Source: Cyclobacteriaceae bacterium
GTDB lineage: Bacteria > Bacteroidota > Bacteroidia > Cytophagales > Cyclobacteriaceae
Direction: 5' to 3'
Assembly: GCA_019638275.1 (NCBI GenBank)
Contig: JAHBUC010000018.1
Location: 1 to 64,000 of the forward strand
Length of the DNA stretch: 64,000 bases
The notes under the pieces were generated by a model that was not told the origin of the DNA, ran no database searches, and was given only the letters and a program-made list of their open reading frames with translations. Of the stretch, positions 52,480 to 62,101 are shown in pieces. Each line of letters begins with the position of its first letter. Within the stretch, counting starts at the first letter, position 1. The translations under genes were made by a program, and so were the position numbers.

Positions 52480-55443
52480 ATGATCATGCGCAACGGGGGA
52501 CTTTTTGTTTTGCTTTTTTTTGCGATTGGGTTGAGGGCGCAGGAAGTTCTAAACAACAATCCGCCTGCGTTATCTTGGTATAAAGTCAATACCCCGAATT
52601 TCAGAGTTCTGTATCCTGAAGGTTTTGAATTCCAGGCCCAACGTATGGCCAATACACTCGAACACATACGGCAGGCTGAGTCGCGCACATTGGGCGTAAG
52701 CACAAAACGAATTTCGGTTATTCTTCAAAATCAAAATGCCATCTCCAATGGGTTTGTAAGTTTAATTCCCAGGCGGTCGGAGTTTTATACCATGCCGCCC
52801 CAGAATTACAATTTTACCGGCACAACCGAGTGGCTGGATCAATTGGCCTCGCACGAATACCGCCACGTAGTTCAGTTTGATAAAGCAAATCGTGGTTTTA
52901 ACAAATTACTGTATTATGCTTTTGGCCCAGCTACCCTGGCGGCCATGTCGGTAACGGCTGTGCCGCAATGGTTTTGGGAAGGGGATGCCGTGGTAACCGA
53001 AACGGCTTTTACGTCTGGTGGACGAGGTAAAGTTCCAAACTTTGGTTTGGTGTTTCGCACCAATTTGCTGGAGGGCCGCGAATTCAACTATCACAAACAA
53101 TACCTGCGATCCTATAAACATAATATACCCGATCACTATGTGTTTGGATACCACATGGTGAGCTACCTACGCAGACGAACCGGTGATCCATTTATTTGGG
53201 AAAAGGTAACGAAGCGCGCGTGGGGTGTACCGTTTATTCCGTTCACCTTCTCGAATGCAATTAAAAAAGAGTCGGGGTTGTATGTTACGAAACTGTATAA
53301 TGAAATGGCCGATGAACTGGCCCGTGAATGGCTTGAAGAAGTAAGCGCCCTTCAGTTATCCGCTTTTGAAACCGTACCACACAATCCCCGAAAAGGCTAC
53401 ACCAATTATTTCTATCCGCAAGTGCTGGATGAGGACCGGATACTGGCCATGAAAAGCGGTATTGGAGACATTGCCCAATTGGTGATTTTGGAAAACGGAA
53501 CAGAAAAAAATTCTTTTATACCCGGTATACTCAACGATGCCGGAATGCTTTCTGCAGTTGGCGATCTGGTGGTGTGGAATGAGTATGGGTTTGATCCGCG
53601 GTGGCGCATGCGAACGTATTCTGTTATTAAGTTGTACGATGTACGGGAGAAGAAACTGAAATTCGTAACCCGTAAATCGCGGTATGCCGGTGCAGCGCTT
53701 TCACCCGACCAGCAAAAAATTGTTACGGTTGAAACAAACACCACATACAACACAACACTAACCGTGCTGGATACTGCAGGTAATGTTCGCAAGCAATTAG
53801 CCAATCCGCAGCAAGCGTTTTACTCCATGCCGCGTTGGTCGGCCGATGGTAAGTCTATTGCAGTGTTGAAAACTACTGCTGCAGGAAGAGCTGTTGTTGT
53901 TTTTGATTTTGATTCAGGTGCTGAAGGGGAATTAATCGCTGCATCCAACGAAAACATCGGTCACCCTGTGCTTCAAGGCGATTACCTTTTTTATAATTCT
54001 CCTGTTAGTGGCATTGATAATATTTATGTGCTGGTGGTAAGTACAGGTGAACGTTTTCAAGTCACCTCCAGTAAATACGGTGCGTATAACCCATCCTTAA
54101 GTACCGATGGGAAAACACTTTATTACAACGAACAAACCCGCGATGGATTTGATGTGGTGAAGATGCCGGTTGATCCAACAGCATGGCGTGAAGTTATTGT
54201 GAAGAAAGATCCGAAATCATTTTTTCAGGTGATCACGGAACAGGAGGGTCGCCCGAATCTATTCGACAGTATTCCGCAACAACCCTACGCAACCAGGAAG
54301 TATTCAAAATTATCGGGTCTTTTTAATCCGTATAGTTGGGGTGCATATTTCAACACGGGGTTGACACAGGCGGATATTGGAATTTCATCTCAGGATATTC
54401 TGAGTACAACAACCCTTAAGGCCGGATACCTGTATGACATAAATGAGCGGACAGGACTATGGCGTGTGGGGATGAGTTACCAGGGATTTTTTCCAATACT
54501 TGATGTGGATGTAACATTCGGTACACGGGAGTTAGATGAAGGTTTGGTGGCATACGATAAAATTGAAACCGATACCGTTCGTGTTATCGAAAACCTTACC
54601 TATAACTGGCAGGAAAGGAACCTTGAAGCGGGTTTCAGGTTACCACTTATTACAACCAATTCGCGCTATCACGGTAATTTTACAATAGGTAATTATTTTG
54701 GATATACCCGTGTAGAAGATTTTACGAATTCGATTACCGGAGAGGGGAGAATCATTACCCCTGAATTGCCCTATTATTGGATACGAAGTGTCCCGGGTAA
54801 TGGTACTTTACGGTACAACCATTTTCACATGGCTGCTTATCGATTGCTCAAGCAGAGCCGAAGGGATATTAACAGTAAGTGGGGTCAGTCTTTTGTGTTA
54901 CATGGTTATGGTACTCCATATGGTGGCGACTACAGGGGAGCTCAATTTTCATTCTATACTACGTTGTATTTCCCCGGGTTGTTCAAGCATCATTCCTTCT
55001 GGGGATATTGGGGATACCAGAAAACAAGAATTGAATTATTAAGCAGAACATCAACCAGCAATCCGTTTGAAGATAATGGATCGTACATTTTCAGAAATCA
55101 GATTCCCCTTCCGCGTGGCTTGCCTATTTCACGGTTTGAAGATTTTTATACCATGTCGGGTAATTACACCTTTCCGGTTTGGTACCCCGATATCGCCATT
55201 GGGCCACTCGTAAACTTTCAACGGATTCGCGCCAACGCATTTGTGGATTATGGGTTTGGTAGTTCAACTTTCCCAGGACGCGACCCCATTTCGCAAACCT
55301 ACCTTTCGGTGGGTGGTGAAGTGCGCCTCGACCTGAATGTGATGCGCTTGCTGAATCAATTCAACATTGGTTTCCGGTATTCCTACGGCATCCAGCCATC
55401 TGCCACCCGGTTCGAATTCCTGCTGGGAACCATCAACTTTTAA
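52480..55443 (+). CDS. Exported zincin-like / beta-propeller / outer-membrane barrel protein
   Basis: A 987-residue exported protein (signal 1-20, ending GLRAQ). Residues 30-180 form a gluzincin-like domain with HEYRH (125-129) and a downstream Glu in FWEGDAV (Glu167), a plausible zinc site. Residues about 345-590 are TolB/WD40-like propeller blades (YAGAALSPDQQKIV, GKTLYYNEQTRDGFDV). The last roughly 380 residues have the alternating aromatic pattern of an outer-membrane barrel, ending in FEFLLGTINF with the C-terminal Phe typical of barrel proteins. It may be a surface protease or assembly factor. Confidence 0.78.
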   Translation: MIMRNGGLFVLLFFAIGLRAQEVLNNNPPALSWYKVNTPNFRVLYPEGFEFQAQRMANTLEHIRQAESRTLGVSTKRISVILQNQNAISNGFVSLIPRRSEFYTMPPQNYNFTGTTEWLDQLASHEYRHVVQFDKANRGFNKLLYYAFGPATLAAMSVTAVPQWFWEGDAVVTETAFTSGGRGKVPNFGLVFRTNLLEGREFNYHKQYLRSYKHNIPDHYVFGYHMVSYLRRRTGDPFIWEKVTKRAWGVPFIPFTFSNAIKKESGLYVTKLYNEMADELAREWLEEVSALQLSAFETVPHNPRKGYTNYFYPQVLDEDRILAMKSGIGDIAQLVILENGTEKNSFIPGILNDAGMLSAVGDLVVWNEYGFDPRWRMRTYSVIKLYDVREKKLKFVTRKSRYAGAALSPDQQKIVTVETNTTYNTTLTVLDTAGNVRKQLANPQQAFYSMPRWSADGKSIAVLKTTAAGRAVVVFDFDSGAEGELIAASNENIGHPVLQGDYLFYNSPVSGIDNIYVLVVSTGERFQVTSSKYGAYNPSLSTDGKTLYYNEQTRDGFDVVKMPVDPTAWREVIVKKDPKSFFQVITEQEGRPNLFDSIPQQPYATRKYSKLSGLFNPYSWGAYFNTGLTQADIGISSQDILSTTTLKAGYLYDINERTGLWRVGMSYQGFFPILDVDVTFGTRELDEGLVAYDKIETDTVRVIENLTYNWQERNLEAGFRLPLITTNSRYHGNFTIGNYFGYTRVEDFTNSITGEGRIITPELPYYWIRSVPGNGTLRYNHFHMAAYRLLKQSRRDINSKWGQSFVLHGYGTPYGGDYRGAQFSFYTTLYFPGLFKHHSFWGYWGYQKTRIELLSRTSTSNPFEDNGSYIFRNQIPLPRGLPISRFEDFYTMSGNYTFPVWYPDIAIGPLVNFQRIRANAFVDYGFGSSTFPGRDPISQTYLSVGGEVRLDLNVMRLLNQFNIGFRYSYGIQPSATRFEFLLGTINF

Positions 55444-55454
55444 AGTTTTTAGCA

Positions 55455-55486
55455 TTTGAATATCGGGTGTTTTAGCCCTATTTTTG
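55455..55486 (+). promoter_or_regulatory. Bacteroidota-type promoter for the PDH E2 gene
   Basis: A -33 element TTTG (55455-55458) and a -7 element TATTTTTG (55479-55486) are separated by 20 nt, an exact fit to the TTTG-N19-21-TAnnTTTG consensus of Bacteroidota housekeeping promoters. It lies 41 nt before ATG 55528. Confidence 0.75.
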
Positions 55487-55527
55487 GCCTCTTAACAACA
55501 ATTTTTAACCTAATTCATAAGCATACC

Positions 55528-57150
55528 ATGGCGGAAGTTGTACGAATGCCGAAAATGAGTGATACGATGACAGAGGGTGTTATCGCCAAATGGCACAAGA
55601 AAGTTGGTGATACGGTGAAGTCGGGCGAGTTAATGGCCGAGATCGAAACGGACAAGGCCACCATGGACTATGAGTCGTTCAATGACGGTACAATCTTGTA
55701 TGTGGGAGCCAAAGAGGGCGAAGCAGTGAAGGTGAACGATATACTCGTCATCGTTGGCAAGAAGGGTGAAGATTACAAAGCCCTGCTTCAGGGTGCGGGT
55801 CAGGCAGCCGGAGATGGAGGCAGCAAAGCAGAAGAACCCAAAAAGGAAGCTGAAACATCAGCCAAGGCAATTGACACTTCAGGCATTAAGGCTGAAGTTG
55901 TATTGATGCCAAAAATGAGTGATACCATGACCGAAGGGGTTATTGCGGCCTGGCACAAAAAAGTAGGCGATGCAGTAAAATCAGGTGAGCTATTGGCGGA
56001 GATTGAAACCGATAAAGCCACCATGGAATATGAATCGTATAACACCGGTACGTTGCTTTACATTGGCGCTGATGCCGGTAAATCGGTTGAGATCAATGGC
56101 GTGTTGGCTATCATCGGTGAAAAGGGTGCCGATTGGGAAACGCTGCTAAAAGCGCATAAGAATCAGTCTGTTGGTGCTATAAGTGAACCAGCTTCTGAGC
56201 AGAAAAGCGAGACCGTGCAAGCTGCTTCAAAAACTTCCACTCCGGTTTCAGTACCTCAGTCGCAATCAACCGGGAACGGAAGAATAAAGGCGTCTCCCTT
56301 GGCGAAGAAACTGGCTAAGGAAAAGGGCCTTGATCTGCGTAACGTTCAAGGTACAGGCGATCAGGGAAGGATAACCAAGCGTGATGTAGAGAGCCACCAA
56401 CCAGGTGCAGGTACATCATCTGCAAAAGCCGGAGCTTCTCCGGTTGTGTTACCAAATGTTGTTGGACAGGAAAGTTTTGAGGAAGTGGCTGTATCGCAAA
56501 TGCGCAAAACCATTGCCCGCAGACTTTCTGAAAGCAAGTTCAGTGCGCCTCATTTTTATCTCACCATGGAGATTAACATGGACAAGGCCATTGAAGCACG
56601 CAAGAGCATCAATGAACTGAGTCCGGTTAAAGTATCGTTCAATGATATTGTGATCAAGGCAGTTGCGGCAGCGTTACGTCAGCATCCTGATGTAAATGTA
56701 TCGTGGTTGGGTGATAAGATGCGTAAGAATCATCACATCCATATTGGTGTGGCTGTTGCTGTTAAGGATGGCCTTGTTGTTCCGGTGGTTCGCTTTGCAG
56801 ATAACAAATCGCTCTCGCACATTGCTGCCGAAGTGAAAGACCTTGCGCAACGGGCACACGATAAAAAATTACAACCCAGCGACTGGGAGGGAAGTACATT
56901 TACTATTTCCAACCTGGGCATGTTCGGTATAGAGGAATTTACAGCCATCATCAATCCACCGGATGCTTGTATTTTAGCTGTTGGTGGAATTAAAGAAACC
57001 GCTGTTGTTAAAAACGGTCAGTTGGTGCCTGGTAACGTGATGAAAGTAACACTTTCATGTGATCACCGTGCTGTGGATGGTGCCGTTGGCTCGGCCTTCC
57101 TGAAAACCTTGAAGGGCCTTCTCGAAGATCCCGTAAGGATATTGATCTAA
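55528..57150 (+). CDS. pdhC: Pyruvate dehydrogenase E2, dihydrolipoamide acetyltransferase
   Basis: A 540-residue E2. Two near-identical lipoyl domains (about 1-77 and 120-198), each with the lipoylated Lys in ETDKATM, are followed by a peripheral-subunit-binding domain (about 255-292, ASPLAKKLAKEKGLDL) and the acetyltransferase core with DHRAVDGA carrying the active-site His. It transfers the acetyl group to CoA. I start at ATG 55528 (MAEVVRMPKMSD); the open frame from TTG 55456 overlaps the promoter. The E1 and E3 genes are not in the window. A Uma2 gene follows 12 nt later. Confidence 0.93.
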   Translation: MAEVVRMPKMSDTMTEGVIAKWHKKVGDTVKSGELMAEIETDKATMDYESFNDGTILYVGAKEGEAVKVNDILVIVGKKGEDYKALLQGAGQAAGDGGSKAEEPKKEAETSAKAIDTSGIKAEVVLMPKMSDTMTEGVIAAWHKKVGDAVKSGELLAEIETDKATMEYESYNTGTLLYIGADAGKSVEINGVLAIIGEKGADWETLLKAHKNQSVGAISEPASEQKSETVQAASKTSTPVSVPQSQSTGNGRIKASPLAKKLAKEKGLDLRNVQGTGDQGRITKRDVESHQPGAGTSSAKAGASPVVLPNVVGQESFEEVAVSQMRKTIARRLSESKFSAPHFYLTMEINMDKAIEARKSINELSPVKVSFNDIVIKAVAAALRQHPDVNVSWLGDKMRKNHHIHIGVAVAVKDGLVVPVVRFADNKSLSHIAAEVKDLAQRAHDKKLQPSDWEGSTFTISNLGMFGIEEFTAIINPPDACILAVGGIKETAVVKNGQLVPGNVMKVTLSCDHRAVDGAVGSAFLKTLKGLLEDPVRILI

Positions 57151-57162
57151 CCTCACGTCATC

Positions 57163-57753
57163 ATGATGGATGTTCGTGAACCCATTGCTGAATACAAGCA
57201 CGTTCACCTGAGCGTGGAAGAATATCTTGCCTTCGAACGTGAAGCAACGGAAAAGCACGAGTATTATAAGGGAGAAGTATTTGCGATGTCCGGTGCAAGC
57301 AGGAGGCACAATATCATCTCTACAAACCTCATTTTCCAATTGGTAAGTAGATTAAAGGGAAAGCCATGCAGGCCCTTTGGTAGTGACATGCGCCTTCATA
57401 TTCCGCAGAATACCTTATTTACCTATCCAGATATTTCCGTGTATTGTGGCGAGGTTGAAACGATTTTTGATGACAATGCGCTTCAGCCGGTTGTGATAAT
57501 TGAAATTCTTTCCCCCTCAACCAAAAATTATGACCGGGGTGAGAAGTTTAAATTGTATCGCGATATTCCCTCATTAAAAGAGTATATTTTAATTGATACG
57601 GAATCCATTTCCATTGAAGTATTCAGACTTAACGCCACACGACATTGGGAGTTGGAAGAATACAATTCAGCCGATGAGCAACTGGCTATGCCTGCATTGA
57701 ATTTATCGGTTCCGATTCGTGAAATCTATGACGGCACAAAGTTGCTGGCTTAA
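57163..57753 (+). CDS. Uma2 family (DUF820) restriction-endonuclease-fold protein
   Basis: A 196-residue Uma2 protein. Visible family parts are KHEYYKGEVFAMSGAS, FTYPDISVYCGE and VVIIEILSPSTKNYDRGEKF, followed by KEYILID; the PD-(D/E)xK catalytic residues fall in PDISVY and IEILS. The family is widespread, often in many copies, and its function is poorly known, with nuclease activity suggested by the fold. It lies between pdhC and hslV on the same strand and may be co-transcribed. Confidence 0.88.
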   Translation: MMDVREPIAEYKHVHLSVEEYLAFEREATEKHEYYKGEVFAMSGASRRHNIISTNLIFQLVSRLKGKPCRPFGSDMRLHIPQNTLFTYPDISVYCGEVETIFDDNALQPVVIIEILSPSTKNYDRGEKFKLYRDIPSLKEYILIDTESISIEVFRLNATRHWELEEYNSADEQLAMPALNLSVPIREIYDGTKLLA

Positions 57754-57764
57754 AAAAAGTACAC

Positions 57765-58301
57765 ATGACTAAAATTCGTTCTACAACTGTTATTGCCGTT
57801 AAACACAATGGCCAGGTTTCTATCGGTGCAGATGGTCAGGCTACCATGAATAACTACGTAGCCAAAGGCAATGTTAAAAAAATCCGCAAACTGCACGATG
57901 GAAAAGTGGTGACTGGTTTTGCCGGCTCAACGGCCGATGCGTTTACGTTACTCGATCGTTTTGATGAGAAACTCAATGCCTATGGTGGAAACCTGAAGCG
58001 CGCGGCTATCGAATTGGCAAAGGACTGGCGTATGGATCGCTACCTGCGCAGGCTGGAAGCGATGATGATAGCGGTAAACAAAGAGGAGGTATTAATTCTT
58101 TCCGGTACCGGTGATGTGTTGGAACCTGAAAATGAAGTGGCCGCCATTGGCTCAGGCGCTATGTATGCCCAGGCTGCTGCGTTGGCGTTGAAGAAACATG
58201 CGACTCACTTAAGTGCAGAAGAAATTGTTCGTGAAAGCCTTACGATTGCGGCAGACATTTGCATTTACACCAACCACAACCTCGTTATCGAAAAACTGTA
58301 A
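57765..58301 (+). CDS. hslV: ATP-dependent protease subunit HslV
   Basis: A 178-residue proteasome-like peptidase. After a six-residue propeptide (MTKIRS) the catalytic Thr7 starts the mature chain TTVIAVKHNGQVSIGADGQ, with GNVKKIRKL and GFAGSTADAFTL downstream. HslV works with the HslU ATPase, which is not in the window. Its last base is directly followed by the stop of the convergent aminotransferase gene, with no intergenic space. Confidence 0.95.
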   Translation: MTKIRSTTVIAVKHNGQVSIGADGQATMNNYVAKGNVKKIRKLHDGKVVTGFAGSTADAFTLLDRFDEKLNAYGGNLKRAAIELAKDWRMDRYLRRLEAMMIAVNKEEVLILSGTGDVLEPENEVAAIGSGAMYAQAAALALKKHATHLSAEEIVRESLTIAADICIYTNHNLVIEKL

Positions 58302-59495
58302 TCAGGATTTTACCGCGGCATCAATAGACTGCAAAATCAGTTCACACGATTCTTTGATCTGATCATAGGTAATTGTAAGGGGAGGAGCAATTCGGAAACT
58401 GTATGGATGTGAGAGGAACCAGTAGCAGATTACGCCTTTTTCTTTGGCCGCTTCTACAATTTTATTCACTAACTCGGCTGATTCAAAGTCGATAGCGAAC
58501 ATAAGCCCTATTCGCCTGATTTCTTTTATAGACGGATGCTGTAGCAACTGCCCGATCAATTTTCCTTTCGCTTCAACCTCAGTCAGCAGACTTTCTTCTT
58601 CGATCACATTGAGCGTAGCTAATGCCGATGCACAACACACCGGATTTCCGCCAAACGTGGTAATGTGACCAAGTGGAGGATCATGCGTCAGGCATTGCAT
58701 GATTTTTTTATCGGAGATGAATGCACCTATCGGCAAACCGCCTCCGAATGCTTTTCCGATGGTGACGATATCCGGAACAATACCGAATTGTTCAAATGCA
58801 AACAACGTACCCGTGCGCCCCATCCCACATTGAATTTCATCCAGTATCAAAAGTGCACCGGTTTCATTGCATCGTTTACGCAACGCTTTCAAATATTGCT
58901 TATCTGGTATGCGAACACCAGCATCACCTTGAATGGTTTCGACTATTACACAAGCCGTTTTTGTGGTAATCGTGTTTAGTTCATCCGCATGATTGAACGT
59001 TAAAAATCGAACATCCGGAAGCAGCGGACGAAAGGCACGTTTTTTTACTTCATTTCCTGAAACACTAAGCGAGCCATGGGTGCTTCCGTGATAGGATTTT
59101 TTGAAGGAAATGATTTCAGTCCGACCAGTATATCGTTTGGCGAGTTTTAAAGCTCCTTCATTGGCTTCCGTTCCGGAGTTAACAAAATAGCAGCAGTTTA
59201 ATGTTGAAGGTAAAAGGCTAACGAGTTTTTGTGCCAGTGCATTGGGTGCATGTTGAATAAACTCCCCATACACCATCACATGAAGATGCTTGTCGAGTTG
59301 CCGTTTGATGGCTTCAACTACTTTGTGATGACGGTGCCCGATGTTGCTCACGCCAATGCCTGAGATCATATCGATGTACCGCTTGCCGTCTGGCGCATAC
59401 AGGTATATGCCTTCGGCTTTCTCAACAGTAATCAGGTACGGGTTATCCGTGGTTTGCGCCAGGCTGTTCAAAAAAATATCCTGATTGTCGTTCAT
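58302..59495 (-). CDS. Class III PLP-dependent aminotransferase
   Basis: A 397-residue aminotransferase of the acetylornithine/ornithine/GABA class. PLP-site motifs are NSGTEANEGALKLAKRYTGR, LILDEIQCGMGRTG and the Lys in TIGKAFGGGLPIGAF. No arginine-pathway gene is adjacent, so the substrate (ornithine, acetylornithine or another omega-amine) is not decided. It starts 30 nt after a bidirectional terminator and is convergent with hslV. Confidence 0.88.
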   Translation of the reverse strand: MNDNQDIFLNSLAQTTDNPYLITVEKAEGIYLYAPDGKRYIDMISGIGVSNIGHRHHKVVEAIKRQLDKHLHVMVYGEFIQHAPNALAQKLVSLLPSTLNCCYFVNSGTEANEGALKLAKRYTGRTEIISFKKSYHGSTHGSLSVSGNEVKKRAFRPLLPDVRFLTFNHADELNTITTKTACVIVETIQGDAGVRIPDKQYLKALRKRCNETGALLILDEIQCGMGRTGTLFAFEQFGIVPDIVTIGKAFGGGLPIGAFISDKKIMQCLTHDPPLGHITTFGGNPVCCASALATLNVIEEESLLTEVEAKGKLIGQLLQHPSIKEIRRIGLMFAIDFESAELVNKIVEAAKEKGVICYWFLSHPYSFRIAPPLTITYDQIKESCELILQSIDAAVKS

Positions 59496-59525
59496 GGCCC
59501 TAAAGCTATGGATAGGCTTAAAAAC

Positions 59526-59558
59526 AAAAAAGTCCGGGAATAGTGCCCGGACTTTTTT
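59526..59558. terminator. Bidirectional rho-independent terminator
   Basis: A 13-bp perfect stem (59526-59538 with 59546-59558) closes an AATAGTG loop. The A-run on one side and the T-run on the other let it work on either strand. It lies just after the small minus-strand gene at 59584-59703 and before the aminotransferase start. Confidence 0.85.
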
Positions 59559-59583
59559 GTAACGTGTGGGGTTGATTTTTGGG

Positions 59584-59703
59584 TTAAGGATTTATAATAA
59601 CGGAATATAGAACGCTTACGGTAATGGCTGTGATGAGAAAGAATACGCGCCTGATGCGATGCAGTATTCTCGATTCTACTCCTATTTCTCGTACTGTTGT
59701 CAT
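59584..59703 (-). CDS. Possible small single-helix membrane protein (39 aa)
   Basis: A 39-residue frame from ATG 59703: MTTVREIGVESRILHRIRR, then a transmembrane helix (VFFLITAITVSVLYSVII) and NP. The same frame is open up to ATG 59784, which would add 27 residues. It is followed by a strong terminator 25 nt later, which argues for a real transcript. No family recognised. The flanking gaps (59496-59583 and 59785-59859) hold only this terminator. Confidence 0.4.
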   Translation of the reverse strand: MTTVREIGVESRILHRIRRVFFLITAITVSVLYSVIINP

Positions 59704-59859
59704 AGCGCTGTGGATTTGAGTTACAGTATAAAAGTCGAAAATTCCGGAGTTGAGCCTGGGCGCGCTTTTATCGAAATCATACATCTGTATAGCTTTGAGG
59801 TAAGATTGCAGACTTTTTAATTTCCTGATTCAGGGCCGGTAGTTCACTCGTCCTGAATA

Positions 59860-60180
59860 TCAGCGATTTAACCCCTTGTTTTCGCGTTCATTCCGCGTAT
59901 TTGCCCGTGCGGATGCAGGTGCTTCCATCTCCGCCATTGGCTTGTATTTCTTCTTTTTGGCTGCTATAACCACCTTTTTGTTCTCTGTATTATTACGCTT
60001 TTTGTATAAAATATTACACACTGCACGGTCTCTGTAAACCTTATGCTTTGGTTGTTGAGCCTGGGTAGCGTTTGAAATGAGTATGCCCACAAGTATGATC
60101 AGGATGAGCACCACCACTTGTTTGATACGCGATGAAATTTTCACGTTCGCGATATCCTTAAAATCCATCTCTTTCATCAT
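59860..60180 (-). CDS. Small protein with membrane helix or signal and Lys-rich tail
   Basis: A 106-residue protein: a charged N-terminus (MMKEMDFKDIANVKISSR), a hydrophobic segment ending in NATQAQ that may be a signal peptide or anchor, then a strongly basic stretch (KKVVIAAKKKKYKP) and a polar end. I use ATG 60180; the frame is open to a GTG at 60186, and ATG 60177 is an alternative. No family recognised. Confidence 0.55.
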   Translation of the reverse strand: MMKEMDFKDIANVKISSRIKQVVVLILIILVGILISNATQAQQPKHKVYRDRAVCNILYKKRNNTENKKVVIAAKKKKYKPMAEMEAPASARANTRNERENKGLNR

Positions 60181-60206
60181 GGCCACATTTAGTTAGGACT
60201 ACACTG

Positions 60207-60214
60207 CAAAGATG
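60207..60214 (-). promoter_or_regulatory. Possible promoter for the 60180 gene
   Basis: On the minus strand CATCTTTGCAG is one base from the common Bacteroidota TATCTTTGCA form, 26 nt before ATG 60180. The rest of the 250-nt gap between 60187 and 60436 shows no gene I can support. Confidence 0.4.
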
Positions 60215-60436
60215 GCCTATGGCGGATCGGGCCTAATGGGAAGAAAGGGTAAAATCATACACCCGTTTTATTGAAAGGATGAATGCCCCGGAGGTCATTT
60301 TTCTGATTAAAATCATCAAAAGAATGCAAATTTTGAGGATTTGCCGCTGATTTACCTTTACTCCGGTTTACTGTAAAAAATGGTCATGCGTATTGCTGCG
60401 ACTTTGATTTAAATGCCAGCCAATACTTACATGGGC

Positions 60437-60880
60437 TTACTCAAGGCTTTTCTGGATTTTCATGAATTCCTCTATCTCTTTTTTCAAATCACGGGGTTTA
60501 TCCTGATCGAACGGTACGGTTGCAATTGACTTGAAAAGTTCACCGACCACCTCAGGTGCATAACCCAGCCTTTCGGCATATAACGTTGTTACTTCAAGTT
60601 CTATATCTTCAACTACATTATCGAGATAAATCATATACACGAGGTGATAGAGTGACTCAATTTTTTCGCGAGGTTCCTGATAGGCCAATTTGTCGAGGTC
60701 GAGGTTTGTATGGGTTAAATCAGCGGTGCTGAGTTGCAGTTGAATTCCCCATTTGATCAGGCAGCGCAAAAACCTGCTTTCAACCTGTTCATGTTGCAGA
60801 AACAAGCCCAACACATTAAAATAGCTTCGTTTTACGGATTCAAGCTGCTCAGTGGTAAGTAGGTTTGCTGGTGTTCCCAT
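60437..60880 (-). CDS. TerB-like helical protein
   Basis: A 147-residue all-helical protein. The segment LYHLVYMIYLDNVVEDIELE followed by VTTLYAERLGYAPEVVGELF resembles TerB-type domains, where acidic residues between helices bind metal. It starts 21 nt after the DnaJ-TPR gene and probably shares its message. In other bacteria TerB-like domains are often paired with or fused to DnaJ domains, which supports the call. Confidence 0.6.
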   Translation of the reverse strand: MGTPANLLTTEQLESVKRSYFNVLGLFLQHEQVESRFLRCLIKWGIQLQLSTADLTHTNLDLDKLAYQEPREKIESLYHLVYMIYLDNVVEDIELEVTTLYAERLGYAPEVVGELFKSIATVPFDQDKPRDLKKEIEEFMKIQKSLE

Positions 60881-60901
60881 AGTGTTTAGTGAGTTTAACG
60901 A

Positions 60902-62092
60902 TTAGTTTGAGCAGTATTTCTTTTTTAGTTCTGCGGTATCGGTTGCTCCTAATTCAATTGCTTTTGCAAGATCGGAACATGCGCCTCTGTAATTGCGTTG
61001 ATTCACCCTGGCCATTACCCGCAGTTTAAATCCTTCGCCATGCATCGGGCGTAAAAACGTGGCCCAGTTGCAATCGGTTTCGGCCTCTTCAAAATTCTTT
61101 AAATTTAAATTTGTCGTGGCACGTCCTATAAAAAGCTGGTAATAGATTTCCGGTGCATCTTTCGGATCCATCACCACTTCAAAAGCACGGCCGTAAATAC
61201 TGGTTTGGTTTTTTTTGAAGAGCTCTTTGCCAAGTGTAAAGTATTTCAATGCTTCTTCATCGTTCTTCAGATTTTCCAGGTTAATCGTGGCGATTTCAAA
61301 AAGTACTTCCAGGTTCCAGGGCTGCTGACCATAAATGTGTTTCAGTGCCTGTACCGCATGTTCAAAATCACCCACACGATATTCACAGATGGCACGCTTG
61401 CGCAGGGTTTCCATGCGTACAGGCATTTCTTGTTTCTCCAGAATCTTCAAGTATTGAAGTGAGGCAGAATAATTGTCGGTACGGAATTCTTCATCTGCAC
61501 GGAAGCGAATAAAATTCAATAAACTATCGCGGGCAGCATAAAACCGGTATTCAACCGGTTGTTCTTCACGTAATTTGTTAATCATTGAAAAAGCCTGATC
61601 GGCCTTTCCGCTGTTGAACAATGAAAATACTTCTACAATCTTCAGGCGATTTTGTTGATCAAGTTCAGCCTGTTTTTTTTCATGGAAATAGTTAATGGTG
61701 TGAATGATGCCAAAGCAAAAGCCTGCTATAACCAGGAAGGTGAGAAACGCCAATCCCTGAACCCGAAAATACTCCTTGTCGAAAGTGTAACGGGATTCTT
61801 TTTGTGTGGCCTTCCATCGTGCGTATCGTTGCCGTTGTACTTCCCGCCAATAACTATCGGTGGTATCGGCATACGAATGAAAGGAATTTAAACGCGCATC
61901 GTAACGCGATTTTTTTAAGGGATCGGAAAGGGTGTGGTAGGCCTCATTGATGGCCTTGAACATTTCTTCTGCTTGCGGATTACCGGGATGGAGATCAGGA
62001 TGGTAAGTAAAGGCCAGTTTCTTATACGCTGCCCGGATTTGGGTAGAATCAGCAGTGCGATCTAATCCAAGAAGCTGGTAAAAATCGGCCAT
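60902..62092 (-). CDS. Membrane-anchored DnaJ-domain protein with TPR repeats
   Basis: A 396-residue protein. The N-terminal J domain (1-65) has HPD at 31-33 and DPLKKSRYDARL. A transmembrane helix (about 113-133) follows, then TPR-like repeats to the C-terminus. The J domain should recruit DnaK to the cytoplasmic face of the membrane, while the TPR part faces the other side. A TTAACTCA dyad lies 10 nt upstream of the start. The TerB-like gene follows. Confidence 0.85.
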   Translation of the reverse strand: MADFYQLLGLDRTADSTQIRAAYKKLAFTYHPDLHPGNPQAEEMFKAINEAYHTLSDPLKKSRYDARLNSFHSYADTTDSYWREVQRQRYARWKATQKESRYTFDKEYFRVQGLAFLTFLVIAGFCFGIIHTINYFHEKKQAELDQQNRLKIVEVFSLFNSGKADQAFSMINKLREEQPVEYRFYAARDSLLNFIRFRADEEFRTDNYSASLQYLKILEKQEMPVRMETLRKRAICEYRVGDFEHAVQALKHIYGQQPWNLEVLFEIATINLENLKNDEEALKYFTLGKELFKKNQTSIYGRAFEVVMDPKDAPEIYYQLFIGRATTNLNLKNFEEAETDCNWATFLRPMHGEGFKLRVMARVNQRNYRGACSDLAKAIELGATDTAELKKKYCSN

Positions 62093-62101
62093 AGCATGAA
62101 G

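Noticed and set aside
55540..56040. Tandem DNA repeat in the start of pdhC
   Set aside because: The similarity reflects two lipoyl domains, a normal feature of E2 proteins, rather than a separate repeat element.
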